A DNA stretch of 27,118 bases. Source: Actinomycetes bacterium. GTDB lineage: Bacteria > Actinomycetota > Acidimicrobiia > Acidimicrobiales > Microtrichaceae. Location of the stretch: contig JAEWED010000035.1 of NCBI GenBank assembly GCA_023389745.1, forward strand, positions 1 to 27,118, in the 5' to 3' direction. The notes under the pieces were generated by a model. It saw only the letters and a list, made by a program, of their open reading frames with translations. It was not told the origin of the DNA and did not search any database. The position numbers and the translations under genes were made by a program. Positions 6,805 to 13,404 of the stretch are shown piece after piece. Position 1 is the first letter of the stretch. Every line of letters starts with the position of its first letter.

Positions 6805-7761
6805 CTACTCGGCCCAGAAGTCGAGCAGCGTGGGCGCGTCGACCTCGGCCTGGTGTGCGCCGAGCTCCAGGGCCTCGCCGATCGCCGAGGGGTCCATGAG
6901 GCGCTCGACGTCCACGCCGCTGGGGCCGGTGACGTGGACCTCGGTCCCGGTGGCGCGGAGCTGCTCGATCTCCTCGAACTGACGGTCCTTCGTCATCGTC
7001 ATGCCGGCGGGATGGGTGGTCTCGCCGCCGACGAGCGACACCACGAACGCCCGCTCTGCGCCCGCCAGGCGGTCCGTGTGGGTGCCCGAGCCGCTGACGC
7101 CGCCGTCCATGCAGCGCCGGTCGCCGATCGGCTGCGGCGAGAACAGCCCCGGCACCGAGGCGCTGGCCGCCGCGGCCTGCGGCACGGTCAGGCCGCGGCC
7201 GCCGTGCAGCACGAGGCGCTCGCCGGTGTAGGTGTCGACGGTGGTGATCTGCAGCGCCGGTGAGCGCCACGCCCGCACACCCATCACCAGCGCGGTGCTG
7301 CGGGCGAGCTGCGCGGCTGGGGTCGCCTGCGCGGCGAGCGCGGCGTGGCCGATCGGACGGATCGTGTCGGGTGTCGCGTCGGTCGCTTCGGCGAACAGGT
7401 CCCGGGCGCGCACCTGGCTGGGATGCAGGTCCTTCACCGGCGCGAGCGCCGAGACCAGTGCCGGCAGCTTCGCGAGCAGGTCGACCTTCACACCGAAGCG
7501 GTGCAGTCGACCGGCGGTCAGGATCCCTGCGACGAGCGACCCGGCCGAGGTGCCCACCACGATCTCGGCGTCGGTCAGGCGCACACCTCGGGCGGCGAGG
7601 CCGTTCAGGTAGGCGATCTGCCACGCCACGAAGTAGAGCCCTCCCCCGCCGAGCGAGATCGTGCGTCGGTGCCCGGCGCCGTAGCGAGCGTCGAAGGAGA
7701 ACGGCTGTGCGAGGTCGTCAGGCTGGCTGCTGTTCAGACTGCTGGGCGTGCTGGTGGACAT
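6805..7761 (-). CDS. Patatin-like phospholipase
   Basis: A 318-residue patatin-family serine hydrolase. It has the glycine-rich oxyanion loop SLGGGGLYF (38-44), the nucleophile elbow GTSAG with Ser72, and the catalytic Asp219 in CMDGGVSG, which together form the Ser-Asp dyad of the family. These enzymes release fatty acids from phospholipids or other acyl esters. There is no signal peptide or membrane segment, so it is probably cytoplasmic or peripheral. The ATG at 7761 begins a polar 25-residue leader. TAGCGT lies 6 nt upstream on the coding strand, a leaderless-type -10, and overlaps the photolyase stop codon. Only 9 nt separate it from the photolyase gene, so it may also be read from the upstream operon. 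Substrate and physiological role are unknown. Confidence 0.85.
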   Translation of the reverse strand: MSTSTPSSLNSSQPDDLAQPFSFDARYGAGHRRTISLGGGGLYFVAWQIAYLNGLAARGVRLTDAEIVVGTSAGSLVAGILTAGRLHRFGVKVDLLAKLPALVSALAPVKDLHPSQVRARDLFAEATDATPDTIRPIGHAALAAQATPAAQLARSTALVMGVRAWRSPALQITTVDTYTGERLVLHGGRGLTVPQAAAASASVPGLFSPQPIGDRRCMDGGVSGSGTHTDRLAGAERAFVVSLVGGETTHPAGMTMTKDRQFEEIEQLRATGTEVHVTGPSGVDVERLMDPSAIGEALELGAHQAEVDAPTLLDFWAE

Positions 7762-7767
7762 GCAGCG

Positions 7768-7773
7768 ACGCTA
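7768..7773 (-). promoter_or_regulatory. Leaderless-type -10 of the patatin gene
   Basis: TAGCGT on the minus strand ends 6 nt before the ATG at 7761; its first three bases are the photolyase stop codon. No Shine-Dalgarno is visible. Confidence 0.4.
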
Positions 7774-9138
7774 TCGGCGCGCTCGCGGTTCCTGACCGAG
7801 CGCGGCGCGGTACTCGGCGATCGCCTCGCGGTGGTCGACGATCGCGTCGGGGTAGCCGGTGCGTGCGCGGGTCTCGGCCGAGGGCTCGTGGATCTCGGGG
7901 GCGGCGACGTCCGCGAGCTCGGGCACGTAGCGGCGGATGTACTCGCCGTCGGCATCGAAGCGGGTCGACTGGACCGTCGGGTTGAAGATCCGGTTCGGGT
8001 TGGTGTCGCTGCCGGTCCCCGCGGTCCACTGCCAGTTCAGCTGGTTGTTGGCGACGTCGCCGTCGACGAGGTGCGCCATGAAGTGCCGGGCGCCGATGCG
8101 CCAGTCGACGTACAGGTCCTTGGTGAGGAACGACGCCGCGACCATGCGGGCGCGGTTGTGCACGAAGCCCTCGGCGAGCAGCTGGCGCATCGCGGCGTCG
8201 ACGAGCGGGAAGCCGGTGCGGCCCTCGGTCCACGCGGCGACGTCGTCGGGATCGTCGCGCCAGCGATCGCCTCGATCGCGCACGTCCTCGTGCGACGTGG
8301 CCGGCCGTGCGGCGAGGAACTGGTGGTAGAAGTCCCGCCAGCACAGCTGACGCACGAACGCACCGCCGCCGTCGCGCCCCCGCAGCCGGGTCGCGACCTC
8401 GAGGGGCGACAGGCACCCGAAGTGGAGGTCGGCCGAGATGCGGGAGGTGGCGTCGCCGGGGAGGTCGTCGTGGCGGTCCTCGTAGTCGACCAACGACCGC
8501 TTCGCCCAGACCCGCAGTCGTTCGGTCGCCGCCTGCTCACCGCCACGGATCAGGCCCGACGCAGGGACTCCTCCGACGAGGTCCGCGAGCGTGGGCAGCT
8601 CGCCGGGCTCGACGCCGTCGGGCAGCTCGACCCGGTCGGGGGCGGGCAGGACGGGTCGCCAGGTCTCGGCCAGCCAACGTCGGTGGTAGGGCGTGAAGAC
8701 CTTCCAGTGGCCGCCCGAGGACGGCCGGTTCGTGCCCGGCGGCACCACGGTGACGCCGGGATGCATCTCGACCGCGACACCTCGGCCGGACAGGGTCGCC
8801 CTGAGCCGGCCCCGGCGCTCGGCGGCGAAGGCGCTGACGTCGTCGGACAGGTGCACGGCGCCGACCCCGTGGCGGTCGACCAACGACACGAGCTCGTCGA
8901 CCCAGTTGCCGCGACGCACGACCAGATCACCGCCGATCGCCTGCAACGACGCGCGCAGGTCGGCGAGCGCGTCGAGCAGGTAGGTCAGCCGGTTCGGGTT
9001 GGAGTGGGCGGTGCCGAGCACGTCGTCGTCGAACACGAAGACCGGGATCACCGATGCCCCCTCGGTGAGGGCTGCATCGAGCGCGGGCAGGTCGCGCAGC
9101 CGCAGGTCCCGGGTGAAGACGACGAGCGCGGGGCTCAT
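7771..9138 (-). CDS. phr: Deoxyribodipyrimidine photolyase (cryptochrome/photolyase family)
   Basis: The 455-residue product repairs UV-induced pyrimidine dimers using blue light. The N-terminal antenna domain begins ALVVFTRDLRLRDLPALDAAL. The C-terminal FAD domain shows LCWRDFYHQFL, TGFPLVDAAMRQL, HNRARMVAASFLTKDLYVDWR and then the hallmark NWQWTAGTGSDTNP, RIFNP and GEYIRRYVPEL. These match class I CPD photolyases more than cryptochromes, though fine class assignment needs phylogeny. Length is normal. The ATG at 9138 overlaps the VOC gene's stop as ATGA, so translation is probably coupled. It is the third gene of the AraC-VOC-photolyase-patatin run. Confidence 0.92.
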   Translation of the reverse strand: MSPALVVFTRDLRLRDLPALDAALTEGASVIPVFVFDDDVLGTAHSNPNRLTYLLDALADLRASLQAIGGDLVVRRGNWVDELVSLVDRHGVGAVHLSDDVSAFAAERRGRLRATLSGRGVAVEMHPGVTVVPPGTNRPSSGGHWKVFTPYHRRWLAETWRPVLPAPDRVELPDGVEPGELPTLADLVGGVPASGLIRGGEQAATERLRVWAKRSLVDYEDRHDDLPGDATSRISADLHFGCLSPLEVATRLRGRDGGGAFVRQLCWRDFYHQFLAARPATSHEDVRDRGDRWRDDPDDVAAWTEGRTGFPLVDAAMRQLLAEGFVHNRARMVAASFLTKDLYVDWRIGARHFMAHLVDGDVANNQLNWQWTAGTGSDTNPNRIFNPTVQSTRFDADGEYIRRYVPELADVAAPEIHEPSAETRARTGYPDAIVDHREAIAEYRAALGQEPRARR

Positions 9139-9626
9139 TCGCCTCGGTACGTCCCGAAGCTCCAGATGTTGCCCTCGAGGTCGCGCACGCTGAAGCCCAG
9201 CGAGCCGTAGTCCTCTTCCTTGAGGTCTCGCACCAGCGGTGAGCCCGCGGCCCGGCAGCGCTCCAGGACCGGGACGGGCTGGTCGGTCACGACGTAGAGC
9301 GAGGCGCAGCCGGTGGGCATCTGTGAGAACTCGTTGCCGGGACGGTCCGCGGTGCCGATCATGACGCCGCCGCCCTCGGGCCAGCGCAGCTCCGAGTGCA
9401 GCACGATCGAGTCGTCCTCGTCGTCGGCGTGCACGGCGACCTCGACGAAGCCGAGCACGTCGACGGCGTAGCGGATCGCTGCACGGGCGTCGCGGTAGTT
9501 CACGCAGGGCCACACCGTGGGCGGCGGCGGCGACTCCAACGCGGCTCCCGGGCCGGGGGCCTGGGTGGTGGCCTGGGTGGTGGCCTGGGTGGTGGTCTGG
9601 GTCGTGGGGGCTGATGAGTCGTTCAT
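9135..9626 (-). CDS. VOC (glyoxalase/bleomycin-resistance) family protein
   Basis: A 163-residue product with one vicinal-oxygen-chelate domain of the PhnB/glyoxalase type. It begins after residue 35 with WPCVNYRDARAAIRYAVDVLGF and ends FSVRDLEGNIWSFGTY, the characteristic last beta strand with its Glu. The middle contains HSELRWPEGGGVMIG. VOC proteins may be metal-dependent enzymes or binding proteins; function here cannot be specified. The first 35 residues are a Thr/Gln/Ala-rich tail made by a 12-bp tandem repeat, unlike the rest of the protein. The gene starts 4 nt after the AraC stop and overlaps the photolyase start by 4 nt, so it is tightly coupled with both. Confidence 0.85.
   Translation of the reverse strand: MNDSSAPTTQTTTQATTQATTQAPGPGAALESPPPPTVWPCVNYRDARAAIRYAVDVLGFVEVAVHADDEDDSIVLHSELRWPEGGGVMIGTADRPGNEFSQMPTGCASLYVVTDQPVPVLERCRAAGSPLVRDLKEEDYGSLGFSVRDLEGNIWSFGTYRGE
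9560..9607 (-). repeat. 12-bp tandem repeat in the VOC gene N-terminus
   Basis: CCTGGGTGGTGG is repeated perfectly three times (9560-9571, 9572-9583, 9584-9595) with a degenerate fourth copy to 9607. It encodes a repeated T-T-Q-A unit. Confidence 0.9.
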
Positions 9627-9630
9627 GTGG

Positions 9631-10506
9631 TCATCCTGGGATCTCGACCCGCTCGTGGTCTTGCACGGATGGGAACTCCTCGTCGCGCAGCCACGAGCGC
9701 GGCGGCGAGCCGGCCAGCTCGGACCACTCGCGGGTCATGTGCGACTGGTCCGCGTAGCCGCACCACGCGGCAGCGACCGCGAGTGACTCCTCGGGATGGC
9801 CGCGCACCCAGCGCTGCGCCCGGTGGAACCGCGCCACCCGGGCCACCGTCGACGGGTTCAGTCCGAACTCGGTGCGGAACTGCACACGCAGGTGGCGGCG
9901 GCTCCAACCGAGCTCGTCGGCGACGGTCGCGACCGGAGCTCCGTCGTCGCTCAGTCGCGTCCAGGCGTGCACCAGCTCGGGGCGGACCTCGCCGCCGCGA
10001 CGCCCGTCCATCTCGTCGAGCCGGGCCGAGAGCACCGCGTCGACCACGTCGAAGCGGTCGCCCCAGCCGACGCCGGTGTCGAGCCGGTCCAGGAGCTCGG
10101 CCGCGTGGTCGCCGAGGAGCTCCTCGAGCGGCGCCACCTGACGGCACAGGGCACCGGCGGGAAGGCCGAACAACGCCCGGGAGTGCAGCGGCGACACGTC
10201 GAGCTGGACGCCGTGCTGGTTGCCGTCGTGGACGATGGTCGCCGGGCGGTCGTGCAGCCCGCTGGCCATGGCCCACATGGTCACCGGGTCGGGTCGACCG
10301 TCGGGCTGCACCGACAGCGTCAGCGGCTCGTCGAAGGCGAGGATCACGGTGATCGTCGGCGACGGCAGACCGGCGTGGGTGCCGGGGCGATGTCCTGCCA
10401 GGCGGTAGCCGACCGTTCGCTCCACCGCGTCGCGCAGCCTGGGGCTCGCAGATCGGGCGACCTGCTCGCTGACCGGTGCGCTCTCACCCACCGCGGTGTC
10501 CGTCAC
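9631..10506 (-). CDS. AraC-family transcriptional regulator
   Basis: A 291-residue DNA-binding protein. The C-terminal ~100 residues form two helix-turn-helix motifs typical of AraC/XylS: VATVADELGWSRRHLRVQFR, followed by GLNPSTVARVARFHRA, and then LAVAAAWCGYADQSHMTREW with GSPPRSW. The N-terminal ~180 residues are a ligand or dimerisation domain that I cannot assign to a specific sensor. The GTG at 10506 is preferred: TACGCT lies 7 nt upstream (leaderless type) and no ribosome binding site is visible. It starts 41 nt after the TetR gene's stop and is followed 4 nt later by the VOC gene, so it probably controls the VOC-photolyase set. Effector unknown. Confidence 0.87.
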   Translation of the reverse strand: MTDTAVGESAPVSEQVARSASPRLRDAVERTVGYRLAGHRPGTHAGLPSPTITVILAFDEPLTLSVQPDGRPDPVTMWAMASGLHDRPATIVHDGNQHGVQLDVSPLHSRALFGLPAGALCRQVAPLEELLGDHAAELLDRLDTGVGWGDRFDVVDAVLSARLDEMDGRRGGEVRPELVHAWTRLSDDGAPVATVADELGWSRRHLRVQFRTEFGLNPSTVARVARFHRAQRWVRGHPEESLAVAAAWCGYADQSHMTREWSELAGSPPRSWLRDEEFPSVQDHERVEIPG

Positions 10507-10513
10507 ACCGATG

Positions 10514-10519
10514 AGCGTA
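10514..10519 (-). promoter_or_regulatory. Leaderless-type -10 of the AraC gene
   Basis: TACGCT on the minus strand ends 7 nt before the GTG at 10506, in the short spacer after the TetR gene. It has the same hexamer and nearly the same spacing as the aldehyde dehydrogenase gene. Confidence 0.4.
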
Positions 10520-10547
10520 CGGCCCGACGACGCCGGATGAGGCGCGA

Positions 10548-11360
10548 TCAGCCACGCCCGGTCACCTGGTCGATGTAGACCTCGACGCCGTCGAGCAGAC
10601 GGGTCAGCCCGAACTCGAAGGTGTCGAGTGCGATGGCCTCGGTGTACGAGTGCCCGTCGAGCAGTGCGTCGTCGAAGGGCTGGTCGAACGCCGCCTCCTC
10701 GGCCTGCAGGCGGGTGATCACGGGGAAGCGCTCGGCGAAGTCCTCGCCCGAGAGCTCCTCGAACAGCGGGCTCCGGGCATGCCACCACTCGTCGTCGCTC
10801 ATGCCGGTCACCCGTTCGGCGAGCGCGGCGTCGGCGAGCGAGGTGGCCGCCCCCCGTACGAAGTCGGCGAGGAGGCTCACGATGCGGGTCATCTGCAACC
10901 CGGACAGCCCGAGCCCGTCGAAGACCGCGAGCGTCGCCTCGAACGCCCTGGTCTCGTTCGGCCCCATGAGCGAACGCGCCGCCGACACCTGCAACAGCCA
11001 GGGGTGTCGCCGGTAGAGCTCCCACGCCGAGCGGGCGCAGGCCTCGGCGTCGGCACGCCACCCCTGACCGGTGGAGTGCGACGCCGGCACCTCGCCCAGC
11101 GTGGTGTCGAGCATCAGGTCGACGAGCTCGGCCTTGGACGGCACATAGGTGTAGAGCGACATGGCGCTGCGTCCGAGGCGGTCGGCGACCTTGCGCATCG
11201 TCACGCCGTCCAGCCCGTCGGCGTCGGCGAGCTCGATCGCGGCGCGTGCGATCTCCAGCGGTGTCAGCCCCTGCTTCGGCCCGCGGGCGGGTGGGGCCAC
11301 ACGCCCCCAGAGCAGCTCGAGAGTGCGCCGCGGATCACCACGACCTGCGTACTCGGGCAT
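10548..11360 (-). CDS. TetR-family repressor, probable regulator of the adjacent DrrAB exporter
   Basis: A 270-residue TetR-type regulator. The N-terminal helix-turn-helix is VTMRKVADRLGRSAMSLYTYVPSKAELVDLML. The C-terminal region (RRHPWLLQVSAARSLMGPNE and later FEFGLTRLLDGVE) resembles the TetR_C_1 class that senses drugs. It is longer than a minimal 200-residue TetR because of an extended N-terminus (GDPRRTLELLWG) and C-terminal domain. The ATG at 11360 is chosen over the one at 11381 because GGGAGG lies about 7-8 nt upstream. The gene is divergent from drrA across a 110-bp spacer full of CTCCGT/ACGGAG half-sites, the usual arrangement for autoregulated TetR control of an efflux pump. The regulatory link is inferred from position. 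Confidence 0.9.
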   Translation of the reverse strand: MPEYAGRGDPRRTLELLWGRVAPPARGPKQGLTPLEIARAAIELADADGLDGVTMRKVADRLGRSAMSLYTYVPSKAELVDLMLDTTLGEVPASHSTGQGWRADAEACARSAWELYRRHPWLLQVSAARSLMGPNETRAFEATLAVFDGLGLSGLQMTRIVSLLADFVRGAATSLADAALAERVTGMSDDEWWHARSPLFEELSGEDFAERFPVITRLQAEEAAFDQPFDDALLDGHSYTEAIALDTFEFGLTRLLDGVEVYIDQVTGRG

Positions 11361-11379
11361 CGGTGCTCCTCCCTGGATC

Positions 11380-11404
11380 ACGGAGAAAACCGTTGCTTCT
11401 CCGT
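11380..11404. promoter_or_regulatory. Dyad in the tetR-drrA spacer (site 1)
   Basis: ACGGAGAA (11380-11387) and TTCTCCGT (11397-11404) are perfect 8-bp inverted arms with a 9-nt spacer. They lie in the TetR leader, and the second arm overlaps the next dyad. Confidence 0.5.
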
Positions 11405-11421
11405 ACGACGTACGTTATCGT
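11393..11421 (+). promoter_or_regulatory. Candidate drrA promoter overlapping an operator, with possible tetR -10 on the other strand
   Basis: TTGCTT (11393-11398) and TATCGT (11416-11421) are separated by 17 nt. The spacer contains CTCCGTAC-GAC-GTACG, an imperfect copy of the downstream palindrome. On the opposite strand GATAAC from the same core (11414-11419) could serve tetR, so the two promoters would overlap. Confidence 0.4.
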
Positions 11422-11431
11422 GATCCACCCA

Positions 11432-11450
11432 CTCCGTACGCTGTACGGAG
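11432..11450. promoter_or_regulatory. Palindromic operator upstream of drrA
   Basis: CTCCGTAC (11432-11439) and GTACGGAG (11443-11450) are perfect 8-bp inverted arms around GCT. The site begins 21 nt before the drrA ATG and shares the CTCCGTAC half-site with the copy at 11399. It is the best candidate for binding by the adjacent TetR protein. Confidence 0.6.
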
Positions 11451-11470
11451 AGAGCAGAGGAGGGAGCACG

Positions 11471-12496
11471 ATGAACGTTCCGGCGATCGTCGCCGAGGGC
11501 CTGGTGAAGCGCTACGGCGACACCGCGGCGCTCGACGGCTTCGACCTCGAGGTGCCGACGGGCACGGTGTGCGGGCTGCTCGGTCCCAACGGCGCCGGCA
11601 AGACGACCGCCGTGCGGATCCTCACGACCCTGCTCCGTGCCGACGGCGGACGAGCGACCGTCGCGGGCGCCGACGTCATCGACGACCCGCACCTCGTGCG
11701 ATCACTCATCGGCCTGAGCGGACAGGAGCCCGCGGTCGACGAGATCCTCAGCGCCCGCCAGAACCTGGTGCTGTTCGGACGCCTCTTCGGGCTGTCACGG
11801 CCGGATGCGGGGTGCCGCGCGGACGAGCTGCTCGAACTCATGGACCTGACCGACACCGGTTCCAAGGCGATCAAGCACTTCTCCGGCGGCATGCGACGAC
11901 GCCTCGATCTGGCCGTGACGCTCATCCAGGCGCCGGCGGTGCTGTTCCTCGACGAGCCGACCACCGGGCTCGACCCCCGCAACCGCAACGAGGTGTGGAC
12001 CGCGATCCGTGCGCTGGTCGCCGGCGGGACCACCGTGTTGCTGACCACCCAGTACCTCGACGAGGCAGATCAGCTCGCCGACCGGATCGTGGTCATCGAC
12101 ACCGGACGCTCGGTCGCCGAGGGCAGCCCGGAGCAGCTCAAGGCGTCGGTGGGCGGCGATCGACTCGAGGTCGTCGCCGAACACCCCGAGCAGCTCGACC
12201 GGATCGTCGAGGTGGTGGGCTCCGTCGCGATCGGCGATCCGTCGGTCGATCGCGACGGGGTGAGCGTGACCGCCGTGGTGGACGACCGTGTCGCGGCGCT
12301 GACCGCCACGCTGCTCACGCTGTCCGACGCCGGCATCGAGGTCGCCGACATCGGGCTGCGCCGCCCGACGCTCGACGACGTCTTCCTCACCCTCACCGGC
12401 CACCCTGCCGAACCCGACGGCTCTGCTACGCCCGACGGCTCTGCCGCTCCCGACCACCACCGGCCCGACACCACCAGCGAGGTCCTCCAGCCATGA
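11471..12496 (+). CDS. drrA: DrrA-like ABC exporter ATP-binding protein
   Basis: A 341-residue nucleotide-binding subunit of a type-2 ABC exporter (daunorubicin-resistance family). It shows Walker A GPNGAGKTT (38-46), Q-loop Gln85 in GLSGQEPAVDE, signature FSGGMRRRL (137-145) and Walker B VLFLDEPTTGLD (157-168). The H-loop position is TTQYLDEADQLADR, with Gln in place of His, which I recall as characteristic of DrrA rather than a defect. The C-terminal DrrA-type extension ends in a repetitive PDGSAT/PDGSAA tail. GGAGGG lies 6 nt before the ATG at 11471. The stop overlaps drrB as ATGA. The pair probably exports a hydrophobic compound or lipid; the substrate is unknown. Confidence 0.92.
   Translation: MNVPAIVAEGLVKRYGDTAALDGFDLEVPTGTVCGLLGPNGAGKTTAVRILTTLLRADGGRATVAGADVIDDPHLVRSLIGLSGQEPAVDEILSARQNLVLFGRLFGLSRPDAGCRADELLELMDLTDTGSKAIKHFSGGMRRRLDLAVTLIQAPAVLFLDEPTTGLDPRNRNEVWTAIRALVAGGTTVLLTTQYLDEADQLADRIVVIDTGRSVAEGSPEQLKASVGGDRLEVVAEHPEQLDRIVEVVGSVAIGDPSVDRDGVSVTAVVDDRVAALTATLLTLSDAGIEVADIGLRRPTLDDVFLTLTGHPAEPDGSATPDGSAAPDHHRPDTTSEVLQP
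12413..12448 (+). repeat. 18-bp tandem repeat at the drrA 3' end
   Basis: CCCGACGGCTCTGC begins units at 12413 and 12431 (18-bp period; the last bases diverge), encoding PDGSAT-PDGSAA in the C-terminal tail. Confidence 0.85.
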
Positions 12497-13353
12497 CTGC
12501 CGCCGTGACGCCCGCCCACTCCCCGAGCGCAGACCCGCCGACCGGTCACTCCCCGATCGGCCTCGGCAAGCTGTCCCGCGCGCTGCGCGACAGCTGGCTG
12601 GTCGCGGAGCGCGACATGACCCAGTGGGTCCGTGAGCCCCAGATGATCGTCTGGGGGCTGATCTTCCCGATCGTGTTCGTGCTGCTGTTCGCGTACGTGT
12701 TCGGCAGCGGCATGATCGTGCCCGGCGGTGGCGACTACCGCGACTTCCTGATGCCGGGCATCTTCGCCCAGACGATGGCCTTCGGCATCGGCGAGACACT
12801 CGCCGCGGTGCACGCGGACGCCTCGAAGGGAGTGACCGACCGGTTCCGGTCGATGCCGATGGCGCCGTCCGCGGTCGTCGTGGGGCGCAGCATCGCCAAC
12901 ATGGTGTACTCGACGGTCAGCCTGGCGCTCCTGGTGCTGTGCGGCCTGGCGATCGGCTGGCGTTGGAACGGGACGACGCTCGCGGCCTTCGGTGCCTTCG
13001 GCCTGCTGCTCTGGCTGCGCTTCGCGTTCCTGTGGATCGGCATCTACCTCGGGCTCAAGGCGAAGAGCCCCGAGGCGGCGAACGCCGTGTTCGGCCTGCT
13101 CTATCCCATCACGATGCTGTCGAACGCGTTCGTCGCACCCGAGCTCATGCCGACCTGGCTCGGGACGATCGCCGAGTGGAACCCGCTCTCGGCCACGATC
13201 ACCGCGACGCGTGAGCTGTTCGGCAACCCGATCGGCGAGTCCACGAGCTGGGTGACCGAGCACGCCCTGCAGATGGCCGTGCTGTGGCCCCTCGTGATCA
13301 CGATGGTGACGCTGCCGATGGCCGTGCGGGCGTTCCATCGGCTCTCACGCTGA
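12493..13353 (+). CDS. drrB: DrrB-like ABC exporter permease
   Basis: A 286-residue ABC-2 type membrane subunit with about six transmembrane helices. After a 35-residue cytoplasmic leader come the amphipathic RDMTQWVREPQ segment and the first helix MIVWGLIFPIVFVLLFAYVF. The conserved GDYRDFLMPGIFAQTMAFG and DASKGVTDRFRSMPMAPSAVVVGR loops match DrrB. The C-terminal TWLGTIAEWNPLSATITATRELFG motif is also typical. The ATG at 12493 overlaps the drrA stop (ATGA), so the two are made together. The 40-nt space to the convergent c-di-GMP gene holds a 12-bp tandem repeat and a GC-rich hairpin. Confidence 0.9.
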   Translation: MTAAVTPAHSPSADPPTGHSPIGLGKLSRALRDSWLVAERDMTQWVREPQMIVWGLIFPIVFVLLFAYVFGSGMIVPGGGDYRDFLMPGIFAQTMAFGIGETLAAVHADASKGVTDRFRSMPMAPSAVVVGRSIANMVYSTVSLALLVLCGLAIGWRWNGTTLAAFGAFGLLLWLRFAFLWIGIYLGLKAKSPEAANAVFGLLYPITMLSNAFVAPELMPTWLGTIAEWNPLSATITATRELFGNPIGESTSWVTEHALQMAVLWPLVITMVTLPMAVRAFHRLSR

Positions 13354-13360
13354 GCCCGCA

Positions 13361-13384
13361 CGCCTGCCGGTCCGCCTGCCGGTG
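13361..13384 (+). repeat. 12-bp tandem repeat after drrB
   Basis: CGCCTGCCGGT begins units at 13361 and 13373 (12-bp period), 8 nt after the drrB stop in the convergent spacer. Confidence 0.8.
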
Positions 13385-13387
13385 CGA

Positions 13388-13404
13388 CGGCCGCTACCCG
13401 GCCG
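13388..13404. terminator. Possible bidirectional hairpin between drrB and the GGDEF-EAL gene
   Basis: CGGCCG (13388-13393) and CGGCCG (13399-13404) pair around CTACC, which contains the minus-strand stop codon. The stem is only 6 bp and lacks a U-tract, so this is weak. Confidence 0.25.

Noticed and set aside
5072..7624. An 850-residue fusion of a novel domain with aldehyde dehydrogenase
   Set aside because: The extra N-terminal part is Arg/Pro/Gly-rich shadow translation overlapping the patatin gene in another frame. The dehydrogenase begins at the GTG at 6718.
12037..12078. Gln in place of His in the DrrA H-loop as a sign of a dead ATPase
   Set aside because: TTQYLDEADQLAD is, as I recall, the normal sequence in the DrrA subfamily, and all other ATP-binding motifs are intact.
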